From JAJVHZ01 sp041395385 (GTDB lineage Bacteria > Pseudomonadota > Gammaproteobacteria > JAJPIJ01): a stretch of DNA of 64,000 nucleotides. Within the stretch, counting starts at the first letter, position 1; every line of letters begins with the position of its first letter. Shown one piece after another: positions 54,845-64,000 of this stretch. The notes under the pieces are model-generated. The model ran no database searches. It was not told the DNA's origin and saw nothing but the letters and a program-made list of their open reading frames with translations. Where the stretch lies: NCBI GenBank assembly GCA_041395385.1, contig JAWLAN010000023.1, positions 18,495-82,494 of the forward strand, given 5' to 3'. The position numbers and the translations under genes are program-made.

Positions 54845-57800
54845 ATGCGTCACGAAACAAGCATTGCATCGATCGGCATGAGCAGTACAGCAGCCATTCG
54901 CGCGGGCAGCCGTCGGGAGGGGATGGCGTTCGTCGTCATCCTGCTGGCGACACTGGCGCTTTTCGGTCATTTGATCTGGTCCGGGTACCGCGACACGCAT
55001 CGTGCGGCCGCGACCACCGTGGAGAACCTGGCGCGCGTCATCGAGCACGACCTGAGTATCCACCTGGCGCACGCCGACCGCGATCTGACCGCGGCGGCCG
55101 CGAACTTCGCCGAGGAGGCAACACGGGATCGGTCGGATTGGCCCGCCGTGCTGAGGAGCGTGGGCCTGCGTAGGTCTGCGTGGACGGAGGCCGACGTCGG
55201 GAGGCTTGCCGTCGTCGGATCGGACCGCCGCGGCTGGATCCTCGTGGACCCGGCGAGCGGCGAGACGGCGACCGCCGGAGCCGCGATCACGCAGCAGATC
55301 GATTTCGCGGCCGCCGCGGACCTCATCGTCACCGTCCCGGCGGGCGGCGGGCCGCCGTTGCTGCTCTACCGCCTCATGAGGGACACGGCGGGCACGATAA
55401 TCGGCGCGGTGGCCCTGATCCTCGACACCGGCCAGCTCGAACGGTTGTTCAACGACGTCGAGCTGGGCGAGGAGGGCGCCATCGTGCTGCGTCGCGTGGA
55501 CGACAACGCCCTGCTGCTGCGGCGGCCGGCGTTTCCGGACTCCCTCGCCACCGCGCACAGCACGCCGTCGTTCGAGCGCGTCGTGCGGGGCGAGCAGGCG
55601 GGAGTTCAGCGCTACGCCTCGGCGTTCGACGGCGTGGAAAGGGCGTACGGATTTCGGCGTGTCGGCGGCTACCCCCTGTACATCGCCGTCGGTCTGGCCA
55701 CGCGCGAGTATCTCGCGCCCTGGCTGCACCGCGCGCTGCTGTCGGGGGCCGTCGCGGCGGCGTTGCTGGCGTCGCTGGCCGTGATGATGCGCCGGCGCGT
55801 GCGCAGCGAAGCCCTGCTGCGGGAAAGCACGATGGCGCTGCAGGAGGCCGAATTCGTGGGTGGCCTGGCGCACTGGGAGGCGGAGGCGGGCACGGGCAGC
55901 GTGCGCTGGTCGCCGAACATGTACCGCCTGCTCGGCATCGATCCGTCCACGCCCGCATCTCGCGAGGCGTTCGACGCCATCGTGCATTCCGCGGATCGCG
56001 CCCAGGTCCACGAGGCCTGGCGGCAGGCGGCGCAGGAAGGGACCTTCGACATCGAGCACCGAATCATCGTCGGCGGAGAGATCCGCTGGGTGCGTGCCCG
56101 CGCCCGGACCGTGAAGGACGAGAGCGGCGTGCCCGTGCGCGCCGTCGGCACCGTGCTCGACGTCACCGCCAGGAGAACCGCGGAGGAGGCGCTTGCCGCC
56201 GAGCGCAACCTGCTGCGGACGATCCTCAACGCCATACCCGATTTCGTCTTCCTGAAGGACGAGACGGGCGTGTATCGCCTGTGCAATCCGGCCGTCGAGC
56301 GATACTTCGGCCGGCCCGAGCAGGAGATACTCGGGCGCACGGATTTCGAGCTGGTCGAGGCGGAGACCGCCGGCAGGTTCCGCCATGACGACATGGCGGC
56401 GATGGCCGGCAGCGAACCATTGCGCAAGGAGGAGACCCTGCCGAACCGCGACGGCAGCCGCCTGTACACGGAGACGATCAAGCTGCCCCTGCGCGGCGCG
56501 GATGGCCGCCTTCTAGGCGTGCTCGGCGTCGCCCGCGATGTCACCGTTCGCAAGCTCGCGGAGCAGTCGCTGATCGAGAGCGAGCAGAAATACCGCAGCC
56601 TGCTCGACGAGATGGCCGATTGCGTCTATGTCGCGCAGGATTATCGCCTCGTGCTTGCGAACACGGCGCTCGCATCCCTGCTCGGATACCGCCGTGAGGA
56701 CCTGATCGGGATGCCGCTGACCGAGATGATCGCGCCGGATTTCCGCGATCTCGTCATCCAGCGCTACGAGCAGCGGGTCGGCGGCGGCGAGCAGCCGCCG
56801 CGGCGGTACGAAGTCAGGCTGTCGCGTCGCGACGGCAACGACGTGTGGGCCGAGCTCATCGCCTCGCGCATGCTGTTCAACGGGCGGCCCTCGGCGCTGG
56901 TCATCGTGCGCGACAACACCGAGCGGCGGCATGCCGAGCAGTTCCTGCGCGATGTCATCGAGTCCACCTCCGACGGCATACTGGTGGAGGACAGGAACGG
57001 ACGCGCGCTGGTGACCAATCACTGCTTCCTGGAGATGTGGAACGTCCCTCCCGCCGCGCTGCAGCCCGGCGAGGAGCACGCGCTGCATGCCTACGTGCAG
57101 GCGCAGCTCGCCGGCAACGCGCAGCCGCCCGCGAAGACCGCGGACCTGCGCTCGCAGGACCAGTGGCGGGACTATCACCTGCTGCAGGTCGGGGACGGCA
57201 GGCAGATCGCGCGCTACTCCAGCCCGCTGCTGCGCGACGGCGTGGTCGCCGGGCGGGTGTGGTCGTTCCGGGACGTCACCGAGCGCCGCAAGACCGAGAT
57301 CCTCTATCGCAGCGTCATCGAGTCCTCCCCGGACGCCTTCGTCGCCGCCGACGAGGACGGCCGTATCGTCGACTGGAGCCCGCGCGCCGAGCAGTTGTTC
57401 GGATGGCCGGCGGGCGAGGTCATGGGCCGGTACCTGCACGAGACTATCGTCCCGCCGGCGTACCGCAACCTGCACGTGGAGGGCATGCGCCGCTTTCTGC
57501 GCGGCGGCGACGCGCGCATCATCGGCCGGGTGATGCGCGTGACCGCGCTGCGCAAGGGTGCCGAGGAGTTTCCCGCGGAGCTGCAGATCAGCGCGGTGCG
57601 CATCGGCAGCCGCTGGCGCTTCACCAGCTTCATACGCGACATCGGCAGCCGTGTGCTGGCCGAGCAGCAACTGGCGCAGGCGCAACGCATGGAGGCCATC
57701 GGCCAGCTCACGGGCGGCCTCGCGCACGACTTCAACAACATGCTCGGCATCATCATCGGCAGCCTCGACCTGCTGTCGCTGGAGCAGACCGACGCCGAGG

Positions 57801-58810
57801 CCCGCGAGCTCATCAGCACCGCGATGTCTGCGGCCCATCGCGGGGTGGAGGTCACCAAGTCGCTGCTGGCAGTGGCGCGGCGCCAGGCGCTGGCGCCGAA
57901 GATCGTGGAGGTCGACGCGGCCCTGACCGAGATGGGACCGCTGCTGCGGCAGACCGCCGGCAAGCGGGTCGAGGTACGGCTGGAGCCGGGCGTCCCCGGC
58001 GTGCGCGCCTACCTCGACCCGGGCAGCTTCAACAACGCCGTGCTCAACACGGTGATCAACGCGCGCGACGCCATGCCCGGCGGCGGCGAGCTGCGCATCA
58101 GCACCGCGCTGGTCGATGCCGGCGACACCCACCTCGCCGCGGACCTCGATCCGGGGACCTATATCGAGGTGAGGGTGGAGGATACCGGCTGCGGCATGCA
58201 GCCGGAGGTGGTCGAGCGCGCCTTCGACCCGTTCTTCACCACCAAGGAGCGCGGCAAGGGCACCGGGCTGGGCCTGGCGATGGTCTACGGTTTCGCGCGC
58301 CAGTCCGGCGGCACCGCGACCATCAGCAGCACGGTGGGGGTGGGGACCTGCGTGAAGCTGGCACTGCCTGTGGCGGCGACGCCGGTCCGGGAGGAGGAGG
58401 GCGCGGCGGCGCCGGGCGATCGGCCGACAGCGCGGGCGGGCGAGTCGGTGCTGGTGGTCGACGACGAGTTCGACCTGCGCAAGATCATCCGCGAATGGCT
58501 CGTCGCCGCCGGCTACCGGGTGGCGCTGGCGGACTCGCCCGCGGAGGCGTTGAAGCGCATGCAGACCGAGCGATTCGATCTGATGCTGACCGACGTCGTC
58601 ATGCCAGGCCCGATGGACGGCGCGGCGCTCGCGCGCACGGTCACGCAGCGGCATCCCGCCACGCGCGTGCTGCTGATGAGCGGCTACGCTGACGATGCGC
58701 TCGATGGCGTCAAGCAGCAGTGGCGGGTGCTGGAGAAGCCGTTCCGGCAGGACGAGCTGGCGCGCGCGGTGCGCCGCGAGCTCGATGAGCGCGATGCCCT
58801 GCCGGCATGA
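54845..58810 (+). CDS. hybrid sensor histidine kinase with periplasmic sensor, five PAS domains and receiver
   Basis: This is a 1321-residue protein. A membrane helix (residues about 27-46), a double-Cache-like periplasmic sensor (about 50-290) and a second helix (about 297-320) come first. Five PAS domains follow (about 345-960). Next is a HisKA domain with phospho-His in GQLTGGLAHDFNNMLG, then an ATPase (NTVINARDAMPGGG, DTGCGMQPEV, GKGTGLGLAMVYGF). The C-terminal receiver (VLVVDDEFDLRK, Asp in LMLTDVVMPGP, LEKPF) starts near 1205. ATG 54845 is one of several possible starts (54776, 54878, 54923). It is followed in the same direction by two response regulators, its likely targets. Confidence 0.92.
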   Translation: MRHETSIASIGMSSTAAIRAGSRREGMAFVVILLATLALFGHLIWSGYRDTHRAAATTVENLARVIEHDLSIHLAHADRDLTAAAANFAEEATRDRSDWPAVLRSVGLRRSAWTEADVGRLAVVGSDRRGWILVDPASGETATAGAAITQQIDFAAAADLIVTVPAGGGPPLLLYRLMRDTAGTIIGAVALILDTGQLERLFNDVELGEEGAIVLRRVDDNALLLRRPAFPDSLATAHSTPSFERVVRGEQAGVQRYASAFDGVERAYGFRRVGGYPLYIAVGLATREYLAPWLHRALLSGAVAAALLASLAVMMRRRVRSEALLRESTMALQEAEFVGGLAHWEAEAGTGSVRWSPNMYRLLGIDPSTPASREAFDAIVHSADRAQVHEAWRQAAQEGTFDIEHRIIVGGEIRWVRARARTVKDESGVPVRAVGTVLDVTARRTAEEALAAERNLLRTILNAIPDFVFLKDETGVYRLCNPAVERYFGRPEQEILGRTDFELVEAETAGRFRHDDMAAMAGSEPLRKEETLPNRDGSRLYTETIKLPLRGADGRLLGVLGVARDVTVRKLAEQSLIESEQKYRSLLDEMADCVYVAQDYRLVLANTALASLLGYRREDLIGMPLTEMIAPDFRDLVIQRYEQRVGGGEQPPRRYEVRLSRRDGNDVWAELIASRMLFNGRPSALVIVRDNTERRHAEQFLRDVIESTSDGILVEDRNGRALVTNHCFLEMWNVPPAALQPGEEHALHAYVQAQLAGNAQPPAKTADLRSQDQWRDYHLLQVGDGRQIARYSSPLLRDGVVAGRVWSFRDVTERRKTEILYRSVIESSPDAFVAADEDGRIVDWSPRAEQLFGWPAGEVMGRYLHETIVPPAYRNLHVEGMRRFLRGGDARIIGRVMRVTALRKGAEEFPAELQISAVRIGSRWRFTSFIRDIGSRVLAEQQLAQAQRMEAIGQLTGGLAHDFNNMLGIIIGSLDLLSLEQTDAEARELISTAMSAAHRGVEVTKSLLAVARRQALAPKIVEVDAALTEMGPLLRQTAGKRVEVRLEPGVPGVRAYLDPGSFNNAVLNTVINARDAMPGGGELRISTALVDAGDTHLAADLDPGTYIEVRVEDTGCGMQPEVVERAFDPFFTTKERGKGTGLGLAMVYGFARQSGGTATISSTVGVGTCVKLALPVAATPVREEEGAAAPGDRPTARAGESVLVVDDEFDLRKIIREWLVAAGYRVALADSPAEALKRMQTERFDLMLTDVVMPGPMDGAALARTVTQRHPATRVLLMSGYADDALDGVKQQWRVLEKPFRQDELARAVRRELDERDALPA

Positions 58811-58925
58811 GGGTTGCCCCGCGAACAGTGCGCGCGTCCCGGGCGCCAGGCCGCGGCCTGGCGAACCCGTGCGCAGGAATTTGCCGTCGCGCCCCGCGCC
58901 GGGCGGCAGCGGGTGAATGTAGCCA

Positions 58926-60146
58926 ATGCGTGGTTTCGCAGCCATGAACATGCACGAGGAAGGCACGGCGGCACGCCCGCGACTGCTGGTCATCGACGAC
59001 GAGGTCGGAATTCGCACCCTGGTGCGGCGCATTGGCCGGCAGGCCGGCTTCGAGGTGCAGGAGGCCGGCGCGGCGGTGGAACTGCGCGCCGGCCTGCAGC
59101 AGGCCCAGGACGTGATCGCGCTGGATCTCGCGATGCCGGACATCGACGGCATCGAGGTGATACGCGAGCTGGCGCAGGCCGGCTGCAAGGCCAGGCTCAT
59201 CCTCATCAGCGGCTTCGATCGGCGGGTGCTCGACACGGCCGCGCGTCTCGCGACCGGCCTGGGGTTGAACCTCAAGGGGGCGCTCTCCAAGCCTTTCAGC
59301 GTCACCGACCTGCTCGCGCTGTTGCGGGCCGAGCAGCAGACGCCGGGCGGCAGCATAGCGCGGCTGGAGGTCACCGCCGCCGAGCTGCGGCGAGCGCTCG
59401 AGGGCGGGGAGCTGGTGGTGCATTTTCAGCCGCAGGTCGATTTCCAGGACGGACGCTGGCGCGGCGTGGAGGCGCTGGTGCGATGGCAGCATCCGCATTA
59501 CGGCCTCATCCATCCCGCGGAGTTCATCCCCCTCGCGCAGACCGAGGAGTTCGCCATCCCCGTCACCCAACGCGTGCTGGAGCTGGCGCTGGCCGGTTAC
59601 TCCGAGATGCTCGACACTGCCGGCTACGACGGCGCGCTCGCCATCAACATACCAGGCAGCGCGCTGTCCGACGTGCACTTCCCCGAGCACGTCATGGCGC
59701 GCATCGCCGCGCGCGGGATCGCGCACCGTCACATCGTCTTCGAGGTGACCGAGACCTCGCTCGCCAATCAACCCACCGTGGCCGCCGATATCCTGGCGCG
59801 GCTGCGCATCAAGGGATTCAATCTTTCGATCGACGATTTCGGCACGGGCTACTCGTCGCTGGAGTCGCTGCACCGCCTGCCGTTCACGGAGCTGAAGATC
59901 GACATGCAGTTCGTGCAGGCGGCCGAGACCGACGGCGTGGCGCGCGCCATCGTCGAGAATTCCATCGAGCTGGCGAAACAGCTCGGGATGAAGGTGATCG
60001 CCGAGGGCGTGCAGACCGCGGGACAATGGCGCTGGCTGAAGGCGCGCGGCTGCCACCTGGCGCAGGGATTTCTCGTCAGCCGCCCGCTGTCGGCGGCGGA
60101 CCTTCGCGCCTGGTGCGGCGCCTGGCAGCCGCCCGCAAACGAGTAG
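58926..60146 (+). CDS. response regulator with EAL phosphodiesterase output (RocR/PvrR-like)
   Basis: This is a 406-residue protein. The receiver (residues about 15-135) has RLLVIDDEVG, phospho-Asp in VIALDLAMPDIDG and SKPF. The EAL domain (about 150-395) has EALVRW, EVTETS, DDFGTGYSSL, LKIDMQFV and EGVQT, all catalytic positions kept except that the usual NVS/N-x-S strand reads INIPGSAL. It should degrade c-di-GMP when phosphorylated. It lies 115 bases after the hybrid kinase gene and 39 before the next regulator. In-frame ATGs at 58944 and 58950 are alternatives. Confidence 0.9.
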   Translation: MRGFAAMNMHEEGTAARPRLLVIDDEVGIRTLVRRIGRQAGFEVQEAGAAVELRAGLQQAQDVIALDLAMPDIDGIEVIRELAQAGCKARLILISGFDRRVLDTAARLATGLGLNLKGALSKPFSVTDLLALLRAEQQTPGGSIARLEVTAAELRRALEGGELVVHFQPQVDFQDGRWRGVEALVRWQHPHYGLIHPAEFIPLAQTEEFAIPVTQRVLELALAGYSEMLDTAGYDGALAINIPGSALSDVHFPEHVMARIAARGIAHRHIVFEVTETSLANQPTVAADILARLRIKGFNLSIDDFGTGYSSLESLHRLPFTELKIDMQFVQAAETDGVARAIVENSIELAKQLGMKVIAEGVQTAGQWRWLKARGCHLAQGFLVSRPLSAADLRAWCGAWQPPANE

Positions 60147-60185
60147 ACCATGGCGCTGGACAACATCGATGATGGAGGTGGCGGC

Positions 60186-61103
60186 ATGAACCTGTCGGCG
60201 GCGGCGGCCAGCCCGGCCCGCGTGCTCGCGGTCGACGACGAGGCCTTTTACCTCAAGCTCATCGACAAGTACCTCGCGCCGGCGGGATTCGAGGTCGTTG
60301 TCGCGGACAGCAGCGCGCGCGCCTGGGACCTGCTCAAGCAGCAGCCTCATGCCGGATTCGATGCAGTGCTGCTGGATCGGAACATGCCGGGCGAGGACGG
60401 CATACAGTTCCTGGGCCGGATCAAGTCCGACCCTGCGCTGCGCGACGTGCCCGTCATCATTCAGACCGGGCTGGCCGAGCCGCAGCAGGTGGCCGAGGGG
60501 ATCGCCAAGGGCGCCTACTACTACCTCGCCAAGCCGTTTTCCAGCGACGTGCTGCGTTCGATCGTGTCCGCGGCGGTCTGCGATTTCAAGAATCAACGCG
60601 ATCTGCAGGCGCGCCTCCGCCGCCAGGCGCACGGCAACGCAATGCTCCACCTGGCCGAGTTCAGATGTCGCACGCTGGAGGAGGTGAGCACGCTCGCCGC
60701 GCACCTGGCGATGTTCTTCCCGGATCCGCAGCGCGTGGTGACCGGCATCTCGGAGTTCCTGCTCAATGCCGTCGAGCACGGCAATCTGGAGCTGAGCTAC
60801 GGGGACAAATCCGCCCTGCTGCGCGAGGGCGCCTGGCATGCGGAGGTCGAGCGGCGCCTGTTGCTGCCGCAGTTCGCCAGGCGCCAGGCGCGGGCCATCC
60901 TCGAGAATCGCCCCGATCGGGTGACGCTGACGATCATCGACGAGGGCGCGGGCTTCGACTGGCAGGCGTATCTCGACTTCAACCCGGCGCGCGCCCTCGA
61001 TCTGCATGGCCGCGGCATCGCCATGAGCCGGCTGATGTGTTTCGACGACGTGGAATACCGCGGCCGCGGCAACGAGGTACTGCTGACGGTGATGCGCCAG
61101 TGA
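60186..61103 (+). CDS. response regulator fused to a RsbW-like ATPase/kinase domain
   Basis: This is a 305-residue protein. A receiver (residues about 8-130: RVLAVDDEAFYLKL, Asp in AVLLDRNMPGEDG, AKPF) is joined to a C-terminal HATPase_c_2 domain (about 160-305) with GISEFLLNAVEHGNLEL, TIIDEGAGFDW and HGRGIAMSRLM. These are the N, G1 and G2 boxes of RsbW/SpoIIAB anti-sigma serine kinases. No HisKA is present. The ATG at 60186 is chosen for GGAGGTGGCGGC upstream; 60150 is an alternative. It probably controls a sigma factor or anti-sigma antagonist encoded elsewhere. Confidence 0.88.
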   Translation: MNLSAAAASPARVLAVDDEAFYLKLIDKYLAPAGFEVVVADSSARAWDLLKQQPHAGFDAVLLDRNMPGEDGIQFLGRIKSDPALRDVPVIIQTGLAEPQQVAEGIAKGAYYYLAKPFSSDVLRSIVSAAVCDFKNQRDLQARLRRQAHGNAMLHLAEFRCRTLEEVSTLAAHLAMFFPDPQRVVTGISEFLLNAVEHGNLELSYGDKSALLREGAWHAEVERRLLLPQFARRQARAILENRPDRVTLTIIDEGAGFDWQAYLDFNPARALDLHGRGIAMSRLMCFDDVEYRGRGNEVLLTVMRQ

Positions 61104-61139
61104 TGGCGTGGCGTCATCGACTGCCGTGCACGTTCGAGC

Positions 61140-62372
61140 TCAGGCCTGACCGTGAAGCTTGGCGATCACCCCTAGGGCCTCGTCGATGTCGGACTCGGTG
61201 TGGTCGGCGCAGACCTGAAAGCGGATCTCCTCTTCGCCGCGCGGGACGACAGGATAGCTGAGACCCGTGGCCAAAATGGCGTGATCGCGCAGCCGCTCGA
61301 CCAATGCCTGCGTGCGGGCGGTGTCGCGGACCAACAGGGGAACCACCGGATGGCCGCCCGCGATGGTCTCGAGCCCGAGGGCCTCGAGTCCGGCCGCAAA
61401 GCGTTTGGTCATGGCCCGGAGGTGAGCGAGCAACTCCAACCCCACGGGACTGTCGAGCGTATCGATCGCTTGCGTGGCGGCCGCCGCGTCACCCGCGCTG
61501 ATCGGATTGGAGTAGATGTAGAAGGGTGCGGTCTCACGCAGGTAATCGATCACGGTCTGGCTTCCGACGACATAGCCTCCGTTCGCGCCCAGTGCCTTGC
61601 CGAGTGTTCCAACGAGCAGGTCCACCTGTCCGCATGCGGTGAACTCCTCGGTGCCGCGGCCGGTTGCGCCGAAGGCGCCGACACCGTGAGAGTCGTCGAC
61701 GATGATGAGCACGTTGTCCGCGAACCCGGCGTCATAACGTTTCGCCAGGGCGGCGATCCTGGCCAGCGGCGCGTGGTCGCCACGCATACTGAAAACTCCA
61801 TCGGTGACAATGATCGCGCGGTCGCAGTGCTTCTGCGCTTGCTGCAGGGCGCTTTCCAACTCGGCGACGTCGAGGTGCCTGTAGACAAACTTATGCCGGG
61901 GTCCGGCGAGTCGGATCGCGTTGATGATGCAGTTGTGGTTGAGCGCATCGCTGATGACCGCGGTCGTGCCGGTGATCAGCGACGGCAATACGCCCATCAC
62001 GGTCGCGTACGCCGAGCTGAAGATCATGGCAGCTTCGCGACGGTGAAACGCTGCCAGCCGCGACTCGAGCTGGATGTGCGGCGACCAGGTCCCACTGATG
62101 AACCGCACCGCTCCCGGTCCGGCGCCAAAGCACCTGGCGGCCCGCTCGGCGGCGGCCAGGACCTCGGGGCGCGTGGCCATGCCGAGGTAGCCGTTGCTGT
62201 TCATGCGCAGGAATGCGGTTTGGCCGTGGCCCTCGAGCAGGTACCTTGGGCCGCGACCACGCGCGGCAGGCACGATTGCCGTGATCGCAACCTCGTGTCG
62301 CTTGCTCGTCTTCGTGGTGTCGAGCGTCGCGATCGCCTCGGCCAGTCGTCGTTGCAGCCTGTCGTGCGGCAT
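61140..62372 (-). CDS. kbl: glycine C-acetyltransferase (2-amino-3-ketobutyrate CoA ligase)
   Basis: This is a 410-residue PLP enzyme of the alpha-oxoamine synthase family, cleaving 2-amino-3-ketobutyrate with CoA to glycine and acetyl-CoA. The PLP Lys is in GTLGKALGANGGY; other markers are NSNGYLGMATRP, GTWSPHIQLE and IIVDDSHGVGAFG. It follows the threonine dehydrogenase by 18 bases, giving a complete two-step threonine degradation unit. The N-terminus is slightly longer than in E. coli Kbl. Confidence 0.92.
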   Translation of the reverse strand: MPHDRLQRRLAEAIATLDTTKTSKRHEVAITAIVPAARGRGPRYLLEGHGQTAFLRMNSNGYLGMATRPEVLAAAERAARCFGAGPGAVRFISGTWSPHIQLESRLAAFHRREAAMIFSSAYATVMGVLPSLITGTTAVISDALNHNCIINAIRLAGPRHKFVYRHLDVAELESALQQAQKHCDRAIIVTDGVFSMRGDHAPLARIAALAKRYDAGFADNVLIIVDDSHGVGAFGATGRGTEEFTACGQVDLLVGTLGKALGANGGYVVGSQTVIDYLRETAPFYIYSNPISAGDAAAATQAIDTLDSPVGLELLAHLRAMTKRFAAGLEALGLETIAGGHPVVPLLVRDTARTQALVERLRDHAILATGLSYPVVPRGEEEIRFQVCADHTESDIDEALGVIAKLHGQA

Positions 62373-62390
62373 GGTCGTCTCCGTTCGGTC

Positions 62391-63359
62391 TCACTGCGGG
62401 CCGATCGCCGGCCGCAGCTTCGCGCGTATCTGCCTGATCAAGTCGGCCACCATCGTTGGCATGTCGTAGTGCGGACGCCATCCCCACTCGGCGCGTGCGG
62501 CGGAGTCGTCGAGCGAACGCGGCCAGGAATCGGCGATGGCCTGGCGTACCGGATCGATGTCGTAGTCGATACCGAAGCCCTCGATGTGTTTGCCGATCTC
62601 CGCGGCGAGCTCGGCCGGCGTAAACTGCATCGCCGTGACGTTGAAGGCGTTGCGATGGGTGAGCTTTGCGGCGTCGGCATCCATCAGGCGCATGATCGCC
62701 GTGATCGCGTCGGGCATGTACATCATGTCGAGACGCGTATCGGCCCTCAGGAAGCACGTGTAGTGCTTGTAGCGAACCGCCTGGTGGAAGATCTCGACCG
62801 CGTAGTCGGTGGTTCCGCCGCCAGGCGCCGCGACATACGAGATGAGCCCAGGCAGCCGCAGTCCGCGCGCGTCGACGCCGAAGCGACGGACGTAGTAGTC
62901 GCACAGTAGCTCGCCCGCGACTTTGGTGATGCCATACATCGTCGTCGGCCGCTGAATCGTATCTTGCGGGGTGTTGTCGCGCGGTGTCGTCGGACCAAAG
63001 GCACCGATCGAGCTCGGATAGAACACGGCGCAACCGAATTGTCGCGCGACTTCGAGCACGTCGTAGATACCGCCCATGTTGAGCTGCCAGGCGATCTGGG
63101 GGCGATCTTCGGCGGTGGCGGAGAGCAACGCCGCCAGATGGTAGATCGTGCCGACGTCGTAACGCCGCACGGCTTCCTGGATTTGATGCAGCTTGGTGCA
63201 GTCGACGTGTTCGTACAGTTCGTCATCGGCTGCCTCGCCGGGTTGACGCATGCGAATGTCGGAAGCCACTACGCGGTCGGCACCGTGGCGCTGGCGCAGC
63301 GCCGGCACGAGCTCCGAACCGATTTGACCCAAGGCACCTGTGACCAGGATTCGTCGCAT
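62391..63359 (-). CDS. L-threonine 3-dehydrogenase, SDR/epimerase type
   Basis: This is a 322-residue NAD-dependent extended-SDR protein. The Rossmann start MRRILVTGALGQIGSELVPAL begins at ATG 63359. The Ser/Tyr/Lys catalytic set appears in YPSSIGAFGP and MYGITKVAGE. Short-chain threonine dehydrogenases of this kind replace the zinc-dependent Tdh in many bacteria, and pairing with kbl directly downstream makes the call firm. The longer frame to 63602 lacks any homologous extension. Confidence 0.9.
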   Translation of the reverse strand: MRRILVTGALGQIGSELVPALRQRHGADRVVASDIRMRQPGEAADDELYEHVDCTKLHQIQEAVRRYDVGTIYHLAALLSATAEDRPQIAWQLNMGGIYDVLEVARQFGCAVFYPSSIGAFGPTTPRDNTPQDTIQRPTTMYGITKVAGELLCDYYVRRFGVDARGLRLPGLISYVAAPGGGTTDYAVEIFHQAVRYKHYTCFLRADTRLDMMYMPDAITAIMRLMDADAAKLTHRNAFNVTAMQFTPAELAAEIGKHIEGFGIDYDIDPVRQAIADSWPRSLDDSAARAEWGWRPHYDMPTMVADLIRQIRAKLRPAIGPQ

Positions 63360-64000
63360 TGCGTGGCGTCCCTCCGTGCTCGCCATTGAAGCACTGCGCG
63401 CGCCGCAGGAGAAGCGCGACGGCCATCGAACCGGCGTCGCAGCAGAGCGGCGTTCTGCGGCGCGGGCGCATCGGCACCTCCTCCTGACCGTTGCCATGCG
63501 CCGAACATCCTGGCTGAAGAAGGCATGACCGGTTGCGAGCCGGTGTGATCCCGCGATGCTCTGGAAGCGGATGTCGCGGAGCCTCTGCCGGCCGGCACGC
63601 ACGGGATGGCGAAACCATGTCGCGCGATCGAGGCTCGTGAGCCAGGCCTTGTCATCGCCGACGCCATGCGAGGGTCGGCGAGGTGATTCCCCGTGTCAGT
63701 CAAGGGTGACTGTGGTGCTACTGGACGTGTTCATGGTGCGAGAGAGGGAGTCGAAAATAACGCCTAACTTGTTGAACACAATGATGGTGTGCGCGGCGAT
63801 GTTGCTTGGGTTACCCCAATTGTGCCCCCAGAAGTTCGGCGTAGGCGGAATTGCGACTTCGACAGTCCGCCGTTGAGTTCTGGCTCGATACGCCGTCTTC
63901 GCCGCCGCTCGGCGCACGAGCAGATTCCAAATTCGACACGCCGCCGACGAAGGAGTAACCCCGCCTGCAGCGACGCCCACGGATTAACGGGCGGCTCGCG
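63360..64000. other. gene-free right end, 641 bases
   Basis: No supported gene, RNA or repeat was found. A 94-codon minus frame (63696-63980) has no recognisable content and no clear ribosome site. The section 63700-63860 is less GC-rich than the rest and contains a small hairpin AGTCA-AGGG-TGACT near 63697. Confidence 0.45.

Noticed and set aside
56513..59374. 953-codon open frame antisense to the hybrid kinase
   Set aside because: It is a shadow of PAS/HisKA/REC coding sequence, with no motifs or ribosome site.
63764..63885. Integron attC-like site (GCCTAAC with GTTGAGT about 110 bases away)
   Set aside because: The core-like heptamers exist, but the inner L-type arms do not pair and there is no integrase or cassette gene nearby.

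Overview
The window reads as chromosome of a high-GC gammaproteobacterium. The strongest argument is gene order: yebC-ruvC-ruvA-ruvB followed by ybgC-tolQ-tolR-tolA-tolB-pal-cpoB-queE-queC, all on the minus strand (18463 down to 7893), a layout typical of Gammaproteobacteria. The amgK-murU pair, an fmdB-aspS neighbourhood, PPi-dependent phosphofructokinase next to a K+-independent H+-pyrophosphatase, soxYZ and a c-type-heme chemoreceptor suggest a metabolically flexible, perhaps sulfur-oxidising lineage (Chromatiales or Steroidobacterales-like). No 16S is present, so this placement is inference.

Layout. 1-7.6 kb: end of a SEC-C protein, an MsbA-like ABC exporter, small envelope proteins, a decayed EAL fragment, amgK-murU (peptidoglycan recycling) and an unusually large lytic transglycosylase with two solute-binding domains. 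7.6-7.9 kb: a very structured non-coding stretch. 7.9-19.2 kb: the que/tol-pal/ruv block, interrupted at 15.0-15.35 kb by two facing palindromic repeats. 19.3-24.3 kb: a DEDD exonuclease, nadA with an NrtR-like Nudix protein, aspS and fmdB. 24.46-25.03 kb: tRNA-Lys(UUU) followed by an eroded tyrosine integrase, which marks an old island. The island carries an IS256-family element (25.05-26.41 kb), a broken histidine kinase, a heme-binding chemoreceptor behind a perfect FNR-type box, a broken GGDEF gene and an HDOD-REC-GGDEF protein.

31.9-38.2 kb: a 1670-residue PAS/GAF/GGDEF/EAL protein and a membrane diguanylate cyclase whose GGEEF motif is interrupted by a run of ten G. 38.4-41.7 kb: a compact minus-strand operon of M48 peptidase, soxY, soxZ, PAP2 phosphatase and dgkA. 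41.9-45.6 kb: pfp-hppA with a clear intrinsic terminator. 45.6-48.05 kb: a minus-strand set of a bufferin-like DUF2282 precursor, a DUF336 protein and an SMP-30 protein. 48.3-54.5 kb: a CinA-like protein, a lipoprotein, an AI-2E family permease, an exported protein, and a GMC oxidoreductase with its Tat-exported small subunit. 54.8-61.1 kb: a hybrid histidine kinase followed by REC-EAL and REC-HATPase regulators. 61.1-63.4 kb: the SDR-type threonine dehydrogenase and kbl pair. The last 640 bases hold no gene I can support.

How it fits together. Envelope integrity (Tol-Pal, peptidoglycan recycling, lipid phosphate recycling, BepA-like peptidase) and c-di-GMP/two-component signalling dominate. 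I count seven intact or broken GGDEF/EAL-type loci in 64 kb, three of them damaged (2463-2639, 29151-29710, 37051-38242). The FNR-box/heme chemoreceptor, the G-tract cyclase, the bufferin-like operon, the structured spacer after the transglycosylase and the facing palindromes are the items most worth a second look.
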